Assembly: GCA_051000755.1 (NCBI GenBank) | Contig: JBPCNZ010000119.1 | Location: forward strand, 1-52,549 | Reading direction: 5' to 3' | Origin: JALZAH01 sp051000755 | GTDB lineage: Bacteria > Actinomycetota > Acidimicrobiia > Acidimicrobiales > Palsa-688 | DNA length: 52,549 nucleotides | Shown here: positions 7,754 through 16,943 of the stretch, one piece after another | How positions within the stretch are numbered: position 1 is the first letter of the stretch | How the letters are laid out: the number at the start of each line of letters is the position of its first letter | The notes under the pieces: generated by a model | What the model was told of the DNA's origin: nothing | The model's database searches: none | What the model saw: only the letters and a program-made list of their open reading frames with translations | Made by a program: the position numbers and the translations under genes

Positions 7754-8968
7754 ATGAGCACGAAGCGGGAACCCGATGAGCCGGTGACGGCTCAGTCCGG
7801 CGAACCCGCAGCTCCGCCGGGTCAACCCGATCCGCCGCCCGACGAGAGCCCTGATGAAGTTGGCGCGGCACCGGCCGAGACCCCACCGGCCGGGACGGGG
7901 CGGAGCAAGCGTCGCCGCCTGTTGCCCGCCCCGATCTGGCACATCGGCAAACTCCTCGTGATCGCGTTGGTCGTTGAATACCTGGTTCTGCCCCAGCTCG
8001 CCGGTACCCGCAAGGCGCTCCACCTGATCTCGCAGGTCCGTCCCGAACTGCTCCTGCTCGGGGTCGTCCTCGAGGCGCTCTGCCTCGTGGCCTACGCCCA
8101 GCTGACCAGGACCATCCTTCCCGACGAGAGCGACCCCGGGTTCTATACCGTCCTGCGGATCCAGCTGACCACCTTGTCGGTCAGCCACTGCGTCCCGGCC
8201 GGATCGGCCGCCGGCTCGTCGCTCGGGTACCGCCTGCTCACCCTGGCCGGAGCCGGCAAGGCCGATGTGGGCCTGGCCATGGGCCTTCAGGCCTCGGGGT
8301 CGGCCGTGGTCCTCAACTTCATCTTCTGGATCGCCCTGGTGGTGTCCATACCCGTGTGGGGATTCTCGCCGCTCTACCTGACCGCGGGCGTGGTGGGCAT
8401 GCTGCTCGTCGCCTTCTTCGCCGTCCTGGTCCTGCTCCTCACCAGGGGCCAGCGCTGGACCAACTCGCTGATCGACCGCCTGGCGAGGCGCATCTCCTTC
8501 CTGGACGGTCCCGCCATGCGAGCCACGTCCGAGCGTCTCGCTGTCCGCTTCAGCGAGCTGGGCGCCAACCGGCGCCTGGTGGCACGGGCCACTATTTGGG
8601 CCGCGCTCAACTGGCTGCTCGACGCCGCCTCGTTGTACGTCTTCGTCGGGGCGTTCGGCCACTGGGTCAACCCCGACGGCCTGATCCTCGCCTTCTCCAT
8701 CGCCCATGTCCTGTCGGCCCTTCCCATCACCCCCGGCGGCCTGGGTCTGGTCGAGGCCACGCTGACATCGACCCTGGTGGGCTTCAACACCCCCCGTGGC
8801 ATAGCCATCCTGGGCGTGATCGGGTACCGGTTGGTCAACTTCTGGTTGCCGATCCCGGTCGGCGGCCTGACCTACCTGTCCCTTCACATCGACCCTGGTC
8901 ACATCCGAACCGAGAGGTCCGTGTGGTGGCGGCGCCATGCGGTGAAGGCTGGTCCCCCGGCTGGGTGA
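7754..8968 (+). CDS. Flippase-like integral membrane protein (lysylphosphatidylglycerol synthase TM family)
   Basis: Polytopic membrane protein of 404 residues. A charged, proline-rich cytoplasmic N-terminus of about 50 residues is followed by 7-8 hydrophobic segments. It shows the family blocks SVSHCVPAGSAAGSSLGYRLL and HVLSALPITPGGLGLVEATL. Proteins of this group move lipid-linked substrates or lipids across membranes; the MprF flippase domain is the known example. The aminoacyl-transfer domain of MprF is absent. The ATG 7754 is chosen over in-frame upstream codons that overlap the divergent gene. The native substrate is unknown. Confidence 0.85.
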   Translation: MSTKREPDEPVTAQSGEPAAPPGQPDPPPDESPDEVGAAPAETPPAGTGRSKRRRLLPAPIWHIGKLLVIALVVEYLVLPQLAGTRKALHLISQVRPELLLLGVVLEALCLVAYAQLTRTILPDESDPGFYTVLRIQLTTLSVSHCVPAGSAAGSSLGYRLLTLAGAGKADVGLAMGLQASGSAVVLNFIFWIALVVSIPVWGFSPLYLTAGVVGMLLVAFFAVLVLLLTRGQRWTNSLIDRLARRISFLDGPAMRATSERLAVRFSELGANRRLVARATIWAALNWLLDAASLYVFVGAFGHWVNPDGLILAFSIAHVLSALPITPGGLGLVEATLTSTLVGFNTPRGIAILGVIGYRLVNFWLPIPVGGLTYLSLHIDPGHIRTERSVWWRRHAVKAGPPAG

Positions 8969-8987
8969 TTTCCCGTTGCTCAGAAGG

Positions 8988-9041
8988 AAGGCGGCGGGCA
9001 GAACGAAGGCGGCGGACAGAACGAAGGCGGCGGACAGGAGC
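8988..9041 (+). repeat. Three 18-bp tandem repeats forming one arm of a terminator
   Basis: Units at 8988-9005, 9006-9023 and 9024-9041 share the core AAGGCGGCGG-CAG-A and differ by only a few bases. Each contains GGCGGCGG, which can pair with the single GTCCGCCGCC at 9055-9064. The array is non-coding and begins 19 nt after the stop of the flippase-like gene. Confidence 0.85.
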
Positions 9042-9064
9042 CACGAGAGCTCCCGTCCGCCGCC
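9026..9064. terminator. Strong bidirectional hairpin between convergent genes
   Basis: 9026-9041 pairs with 9049-9064 over 16 positions with one mismatch, leaving a 7-nt loop (CACGAGA). The stem is almost wholly G-C. It lies between the plus-strand gene ending at 8968 and the minus-strand repeat-protein gene ending at 9100, so it can stop transcription from both sides. No long T tract follows, which is common in GC-rich actinobacteria. Confidence 0.75.
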
Positions 9065-9099
9065 AACCGTTCATCCGGTCCTGGGCTGTGGTGCCGAGA

Positions 9100-10466
9100 T
9101 CAACCCTGCGACGGCGACGACGCCGGGGCCGGAGTGAAGTAACCGAAGGCGTCGATCAAAACCTGGGTGGTGCCTGCCGAGTTGTAGAGGCTCACCGAGC
9201 CATCCGAGCCCAGCTCGGCCAGATCGGCGTTGGCCCGGATCTGACCGCCCACGAAGTTCACGTCCGAGGTGGTCACCGGCGGGGCCTGGGTCGCGGGGTC
9301 ACGCTCAGAAAGCCCGGAGCCGTGGCCGACGCCTCGGTGACGTTCAGGGCCGCAGCCGTGATGCTCCCGCTGACATCGGCGGGAATGGTGGCCTGGCCGG
9401 CCACCGGGAACGTGGCGCTGGTGTTGGGACCGAGGGCCCCGGCGTCGGACCTTGTGTCGGCCAGCCGGGCGGGGACGATCGGCGTGTACAGCGAGCCGGT
9501 GGTGGCGGCATTGACGCCGGTGCCGTCGCCGAAGAGGCCGACGACATCGACCACCACGTCGGTCTTGCCGGCGCTGTTGTAGATGTTGATGTCACCGTTG
9601 GGCCCCACCGGCACGATCGCCCTGTTGGACGCAGTCTCGCCTGGGGCGAAGTTGACATTGGACGCCGTAGGCCTGGTCGCGCCGCCGGCGTAGGCCGTCA
9701 GGAAGCCAGGGGCGGAGGTCGTGGTCGCGGTGACCTGCACCTCGGCTGCGCCGATGCCCAGGCCGGGCATGCTGACCGGCGTCAGGGGAACATCGAGGAC
9801 CCCGGCTGGGCCCGGGCTGGCGGTGTGGGTGGTCAGCTGGGTCTCATCGGCGCAGAGGGACGGAGGAGCGGGCGAGCCGCAGCGGGTGTCGGCCACCCGG
9901 TACGGGGACATTGGGAAGAAGTGGCCGACGCCACTGGAGGCGGTGGTCGGGTCGAAGTACCCCTCCAGGTCGACCACCACGGCGACGCTGCCGGTGGTGT
10001 TCCCGTTGGCGATCGTCACCTGCCCGCCGTTTATCTTGCTCACGACCAGGTTGGACACCGTGCAGCTCGGCACGCTGCATCCTGGGGTCCCGGGCACATA
10101 GTTGACGTCCGATGTGGGGCTGAGCGGGACCTGGCCCGTCGGATAGACCGTCAGATAGCCGTTGCTGGTGCCGTCGACCGCGGTGACCGACAAGCTCACC
10201 GCCGTCGCCGTGGCCAGCACCGCCGCGGGCACGTTGACGTTGAGGGTGCCAGCCGGGCCCAGCTTCATCCCCGCGTTGGGCTGGCCGCTACCCGGGCGGG
10301 TGTCGGTGATCCGCGTCGGTGCCAGGGGTTGATACGCCCCTGGCCCCGAGCTGGCCGTGACCGCCCCGGCCGTTTCCGTGGTTACGGGCAGGAACAGCCC
10401 TACCGTGCACGCCATGGCGGCCACTGCGCTCAAACGGACGCTCAATCGTTTACTCGATCTCATCAC
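9100..10466 (-). CDS. Exported tandem-repeat protein (about 125-residue repeats), C-terminal frameshift
   Basis: Secreted protein with an N-terminal signal peptide of about 36 residues (SSKRLSVRLSAVAAMACTVG core). It then carries three copies of a repeat that starts (L/M)(A/S)PxRxxDTR and ends with a VVVDxxGxF strand. The frame from GTG 10466 or ATG 10463 stops at 9273 in the middle of the third repeat. One frame over, the missing half is readable from about 9299 down to a stop at 9100-9102 (TSDVNFVGG through LIDAFGYF). A single-base deletion near the G run at 9295-9298 explains this. Such repeats occur in actinobacterial surface proteins; function is unknown. Confidence 0.75.
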
Positions 10467-10534
10467 ACATGCCTTTCAGAAGTTGTTGGTGCCAGGAGTT
10501 GGCAATACGAATCGTTGGAACTCGTGCATCGGCC

Positions 10535-10864
10535 TCAGAGGGTCGGCCAGCTCACGTCGCTCACGTGGCCGCCGCTAACGGTGAAGCTCGTCGTGGTTGC
10601 TCCAGGCTCACCGTGGCGAACCCGGACCTGGTAGGTACCGGCAGGGAGTGACTCGAAAACGGCAGCCTGCAGGGAGCCGCCGCCGGGCAGCTCCCGCTCC
10701 CGCACGGCGGTGTGGACCTCGGCCCACGCGCCGCCCTCGGCCCGGATCTCGATCTCGACCCCGGCCAGGGACGTGGGCACGACCACGACGGCCGCGCCCA
10801 CATCACCTCCGATGTCGAGGACGACGGTGCCGGCTCTGCTCACTCCGTGCGGGTGGGCGTCCAT
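10535..10864 (-). CDS. Small beta-sandwich-like hypothetical protein
   Basis: A 109-residue protein with no signal peptide and no catalytic motif. It alternates short hydrophobic strands (TVVLDIGG, AAVVVVPTSL, VEIEIRAEGG) and ends with LPAGTYQVRVRHGEPGATTTSFTVSGG, which resembles carboxypeptidase-regulatory or fibronectin-type beta-sandwich domains. The ATG 10864 is 3 nt after the stop of the DUF4331 gene, so the two are almost certainly co-translated. It may be a cytoplasmic or peripheral partner of the exported proteins. Not assignable further. Confidence 0.7.
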   Translation of the reverse strand: MDAHPHGVSRAGTVVLDIGGDVGAAVVVVPTSLAGVEIEIRAEGGAWAEVHTAVRERELPGGGSLQAAVFESLPAGTYQVRVRHGEPGATTTSFTVSGGHVSDVSWPTL

Positions 10865-10867
10865 GGC

Positions 10868-12395
10868 TCAGTAGACGTTGACGCTGCCGCCGTTGACCGC
10901 ATGGACGGTGTGGGCGTCGTAGCCGGCGTGAGGGGTGCCCAGGTACGGGAAGGTGGTCAGGAAGAACTCGGTGCCGTGGGCGGTGACGTCCTTGCCGTCG
11001 TCTCCCTCGTATTGGTTGGCCTTGGTGGCGCCGTCGGTCAGCCCGAAGTTGACCAGCCCGGCGGCCGCGTCGGGCACGTACCCAGTGTTGGTCAGGCCCA
11101 GGATGGCGCCGGCCACGGCCCGCAGGTCGATGGTGGCCACGTCGTCGAAGACCCTCCGGCCGTTGGGGAAGCCGGCGTTGTCGCCGCCCAGGAGACCGAG
11201 GTTGCTCTGATTGGCTGCTGTCGCCGGGGGGATGGCGACGTTGAGGCGCAACTCGTCGGCCATGGCTCCGTTGGAGAGGTGGTTCCCCGGGAAGTTGGGC
11301 ACCACACCGGCGGGGATGCCCGTCAAGAAGACGGCGACGATGTCGTTGCGGACGGCGCCGGTGGCGTTGAAGGCGGCCAGGTTCTTGAAGGTGTTGCCGG
11401 GATACAGCACCGGGAGCAGGGAGGCCAGCTCGGGGTGCTGGAAGCGGGGCAGAAATGTGGGGCCACCGTCGCCGGCCGGCACGTTGGCGTTCCACAGGTC
11501 CTTATTGGCCAGGGCGATCAGCAGCTCGTTGACCAGCGGGTTAGCCAGGCGGGAGACCTGTACCGGGGCGCCGATGGTCGAGACCCCGCCCCCGTTGTTG
11601 ACGTCCTGGTGGATGGCGAGAGCCGGGCGGGTGGCCGAGGTCCACACCCCGATGACGGCGTTCGCCGCGCTGGGGTTGGTGGGCGCCCCGCCGGGGGCGA
11701 CGACGTCGGTGATGGGCACCTGGAGGGCCAGGGAGTGGACGTTGACCGCGTCTGTGGAGTTGACGCCCGGCATGTTCTTCATGAGGCCCATGCCCCCGAA
11801 GGTGTTGTGGAGGCTCTGGAAGGGTCGCAGGTCACCGAGGTCGAACACGGCCCCGAGGTCGATATAGAAGCCCTCGGCCCGCTGGCCGGCGAAGGTCTTG
11901 GCTGAGAACCCGCCCTGGGACACCGACTTTATGCACTGGGAGACCAGACCGTTGGCACCGGAGTAGTTTGGGGTCGAGAACGGCCCGATGTTGCAGGGGG
12001 GGCAGGGGATCCCGCTACCGAGGACGGTGGTGGTCCCGGTGCTGTGGTCGATGCGTGACAGCTTGTAGGTCTGCTTGCGGTTCCACGTGGCGTCGGTGAC
12101 CTTGGCGATCGGACCGTTGTTGTAGAGAAAGGTGGTGGGGTTGGTGTTGACGGTGGTGAACTGGAACTCGTAGGAGATGTCCGCCGTCCCACTCCCCGTG
12201 TGGTCGGTTGATGAAGTAGCCGACCTTGTCGTCGAACTCGTAGAAGTTGGGCCCGCCGTCGGGTGCCTGGAGGGGGATGTAGTTGGCGATCAGGGTGACA
12301 GTAGTGGCATCGCCGGGGGTGACGAAGGCGTAGACATCGGTGCTGTCGGCAGTGGGATCTTTGGAGATCTCGGGTGCTTCACGGTGCGACGACAT
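10868..12395 (-). pseudogene. DUF4331 family protein, split by a frameshift near 12206
   Basis: The ATG at 12395 begins MSSHREAPEISKDPTADSTDVYAF, the classic DUF4331 N-terminus. The frame runs through EFDDKVGYFIN and is then lost. From about 12205 another frame continues the same protein (DHTGSGTADISYEFQFTT ... NRKQTYKLSRID ... GFSAKTFAGQRAEGFYIDLGAVFDLG) down to the stop at 10868. Joined, it would be roughly 508 residues, normal for the family. The junction fits a 2-base loss or 1-base gain. There is no homopolymer run at the break. It may be a true mutation or a base-level assembly error. DUF4331 proteins are of unknown function. Confidence 0.82.
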
Positions 12396-12452
12396 GGTTC
12401 TCCTGTTGGTTGGGTCTGGCAGACAAGGGGTACGGCCGGGTCCGGGGCCGGG

Positions 12453-12815
12453 TCAGGGCATGGCCCGGGCGATGTTCCGGGCCAGTTGGGGGTCGCGCAC
12501 GGCGACGGTGGTGCCGTTGATGTGGAGGCTGATGTCTCCGGTGTTGATGTTGTGGACCTGAGCCACGATGGACTGCTCGGCGCCGGACGCGTCGCCGGCG
12601 ACGACGTTGGCGTCCCCGGCAGCGCCGGATGCCTCCGGAGCGGAGCTGGCCAGCCACGAGGGAAGGCCAGGAAGGCTGGCGAGAACTCCCGCCGCGGCCA
12701 CCCCTAGCGAACCTCGGCCCACGAACTTGCGGCGGCTGATCGGCGTCCGCGGCTCTGCTTCCTCGCCGCCCTCACCTGCGGGGTCCTGCTCGGCTTCCTC
12801 GGTGCGTGCATCCAT
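12453..12815 (-). CDS. Small Tat-exported hypothetical protein
   Basis: A 120-residue protein starting at ATG 12815. After an acidic stretch it carries a twin-arginine signal (SRRKFVGRGSLG) followed by a hydrophobic AAAGVLASLPGLP segment, so it is probably folded in the cytoplasm and exported by Tat. The mature part is about 70 residues and ends with HNINTGDISLHINGTTVAVRDPQLARNIARAMP. It precedes the DUF4331 gene by 57 nt on the same strand, suggesting joint expression. No known enzymatic motif is present. Confidence 0.75.
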   Translation of the reverse strand: MDARTEEAEQDPAGEGGEEAEPRTPISRRKFVGRGSLGVAAAGVLASLPGLPSWLASSAPEASGAAGDANVVAGDASGAEQSIVAQVHNINTGDISLHINGTTVAVRDPQLARNIARAMP

Positions 12816-12928
12816 GGTTGCTACCACCTCCAAGGTTCTGTACGGAGCTGTCGAGGTGGCGGATGAGGTTTCCGGCTTACATTTGTGCCGCCCGGCACCC
12901 TCCGTCCCTCTGTACGAGGGGGTCTGCT

Positions 12929-13390
12929 CTACGAGGGGAAGACCAGGCTGCCGGCCTGCGACGCTCGGTGACGGGCCCGATACCCGAGTGACGGTGCGCC
13001 CCCGGTGTCGAAGGCGGCGATGAGCAATCCCCCGATCAGCGACAGGTTCTTGAAGAAGTGGACCTGCTGCTGGCTCTTGGCTCGGGGCTCGGTCTCTTCC
13101 CAGAAGCGGTGCCCGGCCACGGTGGTCGGCACCAGGGATCCGATCAGGGCGAGGGACGAGAGGCGGGGGACCTTGCCGATGGCGAGCAGCAGCCCGGCGC
13201 CGACCTGAACCGCGGCATTGGCCTGCACTACTGTCTTGGTGTCGGCCGGTAGCGGCAACTTGTCGGAAAGCGGCCCGACGACCTTCTCGGCCGCGCCCAC
13301 CTTGGTCTCGGCGTGGCGCAGCGCGTCGAGACCACCGCTGATGAAGATGGAGGCGAGGAGCGGGCGGGCCAAGCGGCGGGAGAGTGTCAT
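12929..13390 (-). CDS. DoxX family membrane protein
   Basis: A 153-residue protein with four hydrophobic segments (RPLLASIFISGGLDAL, AAVQVGAGLLLAIG, LSSLALIGSLVPTTVAG, FFKNLSLIGGLLIAAF) in the DoxX/SURF4 pattern. DoxX-like proteins are linked to redox and thiol homeostasis, but the precise activity is unsettled. The ATG 13390 is chosen because the preceding in-frame codons run toward the tRNA gene and are not family-like. The stop lies 113 nt upstream of the Tat-protein start. A short imperfect repeat (CTGTACGAGGGG / CTCTACGAGGGG) occupies this gap. Confidence 0.85.
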   Translation of the reverse strand: MTLSRRLARPLLASIFISGGLDALRHAETKVGAAEKVVGPLSDKLPLPADTKTVVQANAAVQVGAGLLLAIGKVPRLSSLALIGSLVPTTVAGHRFWEETEPRAKSQQQVHFFKNLSLIGGLLIAAFDTGGAPSLGYRARHRASQAGSLVFPS

Positions 13391-13465
13391 CGAAGGGCCT
13401 CGAGGTCTGGTGGGCGGTTGCACCTCGCTCTACCCTCTGCCACGGTCGAGCAACCGCTCGGTGGC

Positions 13466-13550
13466 TGGTGCGGACGAGAGGACTCGAACCTCCACCCCTC
13501 TCGGGACCAGGACCTAAACCTGGCGCGTCTGCCAGTTTCGCCACGCCCGC
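13466..13550 (-). tRNA. tRNA-Leu (anticodon UAG)
   Basis: On the minus strand the 85-nt gene starts GCGGGCG at 13550 and ends CGTCCGC-A-CCA at 13466, with CCA encoded. The acceptor stem pairs over 7 bp with one G-U. The anticodon stem CCAGG/CCTGG encloses loop TTTAGGT, anticodon TAG, reading CUA/CUN leucine codons. A class II variable arm (TCCCGAGAGGGG) and a TTCGAGT T-loop confirm leucine. Confidence 0.95.
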
Positions 13551-13601
13551 ATGCAGCCCCGAGGGTAGCTGCCCGCCGGCCCGACAAGTTCGACGGGGCG
13601 C

Positions 13602-14357
13602 TCAAAAGCGGCGCCGCAGCCATCCGTACGCCCGCTGGGCCCGCCCCTTCAAAGGGTGGTTCGCCGGAGGCCGGGCGGTCTCCCCGACGCCTGGCGATGG
13701 CAGCGAACGGATCACGAACTGGTAGGTCATCGCCTCCGGATCGGCCCGCAGGTGATCCACAAGCGGGAGAGGGAAGTCCGCCGGATCGAGGGTGATCTCC
13801 GTGCCGAAGGGATCATGCACGACCCGCCGGTGGTCGACCGGGGTCAACCCCGCTCCCTCGTGGAGCTCCATCACGCTGCTGCGGGTGAAGAACCGCAGAT
13901 GGGTGTCGTCGAGCAGCCCGGTGTCGCTGTAGTCGAAGCGGCCCTGGAGCAGCGCCAGGCGCACGGAGCCGTGGGCCACGTTGGGGATGGACACCACGAC
14001 CGATCCGCCGGGAGCCAGCAGCGCGGGTGCCTGGCGGAGGATCCGGAGGGGGTCGGTGAGGTGTTCGAGCACATCGGCGAAGACGACCACGTCGAAGCCG
14101 CCGGCGCCGAGCTCAGCCACCAGGTCGATGGTCTCCAGGTTGCCGATCAACAACCGGGCCAGGTGGGGGCGGGCCCTCTCTGCTGCTTCGGGGTCGATCT
14201 CGACTCCCGTAACGATGTTGCCCCGAGCGGTGAGGACCTTGTCCAAGGAGCCGGTTGCGCACCCCACATCCAGCACCCGATGGCCGGACCCGACCAGTTC
14301 GAGGACCTGGACGTGTGAGCTGTTTGGATCCGTCAGCTCCTGGTAGTCGTACTTCAT
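13602..14357 (-). CDS. SAM-dependent class I methyltransferase in polysaccharide cluster
   Basis: A 251-residue methyltransferase. Motif I is VLDVGCATGSLDKVL, followed by the acidic GVEIDPEAAERA, then FDVVVFADVLEHLTDP and LAPGGSVVVSIPN. These are standard Rossmann-methyltransferase blocks of the glycan/UbiG-like group. The start is ATG 14357 with GGAG 7 nt upstream; an ATG 21 nt further up is possible. It is the last gene of the long minus-strand polysaccharide unit, 46 nt after wzt. A sugar hydroxyl or a chain end is the probable acceptor, by context only. Confidence 0.85.
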   Translation of the reverse strand: MKYDYQELTDPNSSHVQVLELVGSGHRVLDVGCATGSLDKVLTARGNIVTGVEIDPEAAERARPHLARLLIGNLETIDLVAELGAGGFDVVVFADVLEHLTDPLRILRQAPALLAPGGSVVVSIPNVAHGSVRLALLQGRFDYSDTGLLDDTHLRFFTRSSVMELHEGAGLTPVDHRRVVHDPFGTEITLDPADFPLPLVDHLRADPEAMTYQFVIRSLPSPGVGETARPPANHPLKGRAQRAYGWLRRRF

Positions 14358-14403
14358 CCCGTCTCCGTGAGGAGCCATGTGGTCGGGGCGGTCAGACCTG
14401 GGA

Positions 14404-15693
14404 TCAGGCGTCGAGACGCTCGCCGACCGGGTCGGCGGCCGGCGAACCTCGGCTGGTGATCCGGGCGGGTACCAGCACTGCGCCTCCAGCGAGGGAGGGG
14501 CAGACCACACCGAAGCTGATCTGCTGCTCCCACCAGTCGTAGACCGTGCCCTCGTCGTGGGTGACCAGGCCGACGGTGACCGGGTACGACCCATCGAGGA
14601 GGGGGATGTGATCGAACTCGAAGACGACCTCACCGTCGCCGGGCTCGAGCACGATGTCGGCCGGGAACCAGCGATTGTTGGCGCCGAAGAGGAGGCGTCC
14701 CTCCCTGTCGTAGACATTGATGCCAGCCAAGCAGTCATCGATGCGGCGATCCGCGTGGTATCCGATCCGCATGGTGAGCGACTCGCCCGTCTCCAGGTAG
14801 GGCCGCTCGTCCATGTGGGGATACTCGAAGCGGACCCTGACGATCTGCAGCCCGCTGTCGGTCCTCCCGTGGTGCTCGGACCGTTCCACGACGATGGCGC
14901 CGTCGGGATCGTCGGCGAGGCCGATGAGTGAGCTCATCTCATCGGCCTCGGCGTAGGCCTTCCTGCGGAGCAGGTGCTCACGGTAGGAGCGCACGGCTTC
15001 GCCGGGCGTGCCGTTGCCCACCATGACGCCTCGATCGAGAACCGCAGCCGAGGTGCATACCTGGCGGATCATGTCCGCGGAGTGGGTGACCACGACGATG
15101 GTACGGCCCTCGCGTTGAAACTCCTTGACCCGATCCAGGCACTTGCGTTGGAACAACTCGTCGCCGACGGCCAGCACCTCGTCCACGATGAGGATGTCGG
15201 GTTCCATGTTGACGGCCACGGCGAAACCGAGGCGAACGTACATGCCTGACGAGTAGTACTTGACCTGGTTGTCGATGAACGGCTCGAGTTCGGCGAAGGC
15301 CACGATCTCGTCGAAGCGGGCGTCCACGAAGCTCTTCGACATGCCGAGGAGAGAAGCGTTGAGGTAGATGTTCTCCCGGCCCGACAACTCGGCCTGGAAG
15401 CCGGCGCCGAGCTCCAGGAGCGCCGCCACCCGACCTCGGGTGACGATCTCTCCCGACGTGGGGGTGATGATGCCCGCGATGCACTTGAGGAGCGTCGACT
15501 TTCCCGACCCGTTGTGGCCGAGAAGCCCGAAGGTGCTGCCCTCATCGACGTTGAACTCGATGTCACTGAGGGCCCAGAAATCTTCGAAGGGGACCTTGCC
15601 GCCGTGCATCATCCGCTGCTTGAGCGAGGAGAATTGCTCCTGGTAGAGCCGGAAGCGTTTGGACACGTTCCGTACCTCGATAGCCGTGGGCAT
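14404..15693 (-). CDS. wzt: Polysaccharide ABC exporter ATPase with C-terminal glycan-binding domain (Wzt)
   Basis: ATPase of an ABC exporter for lipid-linked polysaccharide, 429 residues. The nucleotide domain covers roughly residues 1-245: Walker A is GHNGSGKST, the signature is the Wzt-type YSSGM, and Walker B is DILIVDEVLAVGDE. Residues from about 270 onward form a beta-rich extension (VRFEYPHMDERPYLETGESLTMRIGY onward) that matches the Wzt C-terminal domain, which in O-antigen systems recognises the modified chain end. The start is ATG 15693. The partner permease is encoded at 21118-22110, separated by glycosyltransferase and methyltransferase genes. Confidence 0.93.
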   Translation of the reverse strand: MPTAIEVRNVSKRFRLYQEQFSSLKQRMMHGGKVPFEDFWALSDIEFNVDEGSTFGLLGHNGSGKSTLLKCIAGIITPTSGEIVTRGRVAALLELGAGFQAELSGRENIYLNASLLGMSKSFVDARFDEIVAFAELEPFIDNQVKYYSSGMYVRLGFAVAVNMEPDILIVDEVLAVGDELFQRKCLDRVKEFQREGRTIVVVTHSADMIRQVCTSAAVLDRGVMVGNGTPGEAVRSYREHLLRRKAYAEADEMSSLIGLADDPDGAIVVERSEHHGRTDSGLQIVRVRFEYPHMDERPYLETGESLTMRIGYHADRRIDDCLAGINVYDREGRLLFGANNRWFPADIVLEPGDGEVVFEFDHIPLLDGSYPVTVGLVTHDEGTVYDWWEQQISFGVVCPSLAGGAVLVPARITSRGSPAADPVGERLDA

Positions 15694-15704
15694 GGCTGAG
15701 GAGA

Positions 15705-16943
15705 TTACCAGCCCTTGCGCCCGGGACCGGGTGCAGCCGCTCCCGGCATCTGCGATGCCAGCCCCCACCTGTTGTCCCGCCCCTGCCAATCGGCGAGAAC
15801 CTCAGCCGACCGCAAGCGGGACCGACGAGCGAGCTGGGCCCGGGCCCGTAGGGCGCGGGGCACATGGGCCGCGAGGGACTGGCGCAGCCGGGGAGGCCGG
15901 TTGGCGACGAGCCCGGCAGAGACCTCCCGGTAGGCCAAGCCAAGGGGGGCGTTGCGGATGAGGCAGAGCAGGCGGTTCCGGGTCCCGAGCAGTTCGAGCA
16001 GCGGCGTGGTGCGAGCGCCACTCGTGGCCGAACGCCGATGTCGGACGGTGGCAGCGGGTTCGTAGTGGATGCGAAGGCCCGCCATCCGAGCGCGCCAGGA
16101 CCAGTCGAGGTCCTCGTAGTAGGCAAAGAAGTCCTCAGCCAGCGGTCCGACCCGATCGAACGTGGCCCGTCGTGCCACCATCGCCGCCCCGGTCACCGCG
16201 AAGCGATCGGCCGGGGTGTCGAACTGTCCCCTGTCTGCGGTCTCGAAGCCGTAGTCACCCCCGAAGCCCCTCGCCGCCAGGTAGGACCCGGCGTTGTTGA
16301 CCACGCTGCCTATCCGTACCGCTTCTACGACACGGCCGTTTACCCGGATCTCGACGTCCTCGGAAGTCACCGAGGAAACGGGGACGTGCACGGGGTCGAG
16401 ACCGTTGCTCCACCGCCTGGACGCAATGGGGTCGTCGCCGGGTTCGAGCTCGTGGATCCCACCGATGGCGTCGGCCAGTCGCTCTGTCCCATTGACGGTC
16501 AGTGACGTGATCGGCGTACCAAGGGGTCGGCGGTCTCCGGGGGCCCAGTGCGGTTCCTCGTCGAGGCCGATCTCTGCCCACGCACCACGGAAGAGAATCT
16601 TTGGCGCCACTGCGGCGATGCCCGGATCGGCAAGGACGTCGGTGGCCACGTCCAGCCATCCGGGGTCGGCGGTGGCGTCGTCGTTGAGGAGACCCACGAG
16701 GTCGGCCGATGCCTCAGCCAAGCCGGCGTTGACCCCGCCGACGAAGCCCACGTTGGTTGGCAGGCGAAGGACCCTGACACCGGCCTCCTCTCCAATCGCC
16801 CCGGCCTCCCCGTCAGCGGACCCGTTGTCCACCAAGATGATCTCGTCAGCCTGGGTGGTGATCGATTGCAGGCAGGGACGCAGCCAGTCCCCCGGACGGT
16901 AGGAAACCACGAGGACCGACGACGAGGCCGTGGCTGTGCTCAT
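15705..16943 (-). CDS. Family 2 glycosyltransferase
   Basis: A GT-A fold glycosyltransferase of 412 residues. The N-terminal SVLVVSYRPGDWLRPCLQSI and ILVDNGSADG blocks, the acidic LLNDDATAD (metal/nucleotide site) and the distal FFAYYEDLDWSWRARMAGL are typical of the WbbL/rhamnosyltransferase subgroup of GT2. An insertion around residues 140-230 is longer than usual. The start codon overlaps the stop of the upstream GT4 gene by 4 nt. Donor and acceptor sugars cannot be read from sequence. RmlC-like and GMD genes in the locus make deoxysugar donors plausible. Confidence 0.9.
   Translation of the reverse strand: MSTATASSSVLVVSYRPGDWLRPCLQSITTQADEIILVDNGSADGEAGAIGEEAGVRVLRLPTNVGFVGGVNAGLAEASADLVGLLNDDATADPGWLDVATDVLADPGIAAVAPKILFRGAWAEIGLDEEPHWAPGDRRPLGTPITSLTVNGTERLADAIGGIHELEPGDDPIASRRWSNGLDPVHVPVSSVTSEDVEIRVNGRVVEAVRIGSVVNNAGSYLAARGFGGDYGFETADRGQFDTPADRFAVTGAAMVARRATFDRVGPLAEDFFAYYEDLDWSWRARMAGLRIHYEPAATVRHRRSATSGARTTPLLELLGTRNRLLCLIRNAPLGLAYREVSAGLVANRPPRLRQSLAAHVPRALRARAQLARRSRLRSAEVLADWQGRDNRWGLASQMPGAAAPGPGRKGW

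Noticed and set aside
12816..13544. N-terminal extension of the Tat-exported protein through the DoxX and tRNA region
   Set aside because: The extension would cross the tRNA-Leu gene and the DoxX gene on the same strand; the Tat signal sits properly after ATG 12815.
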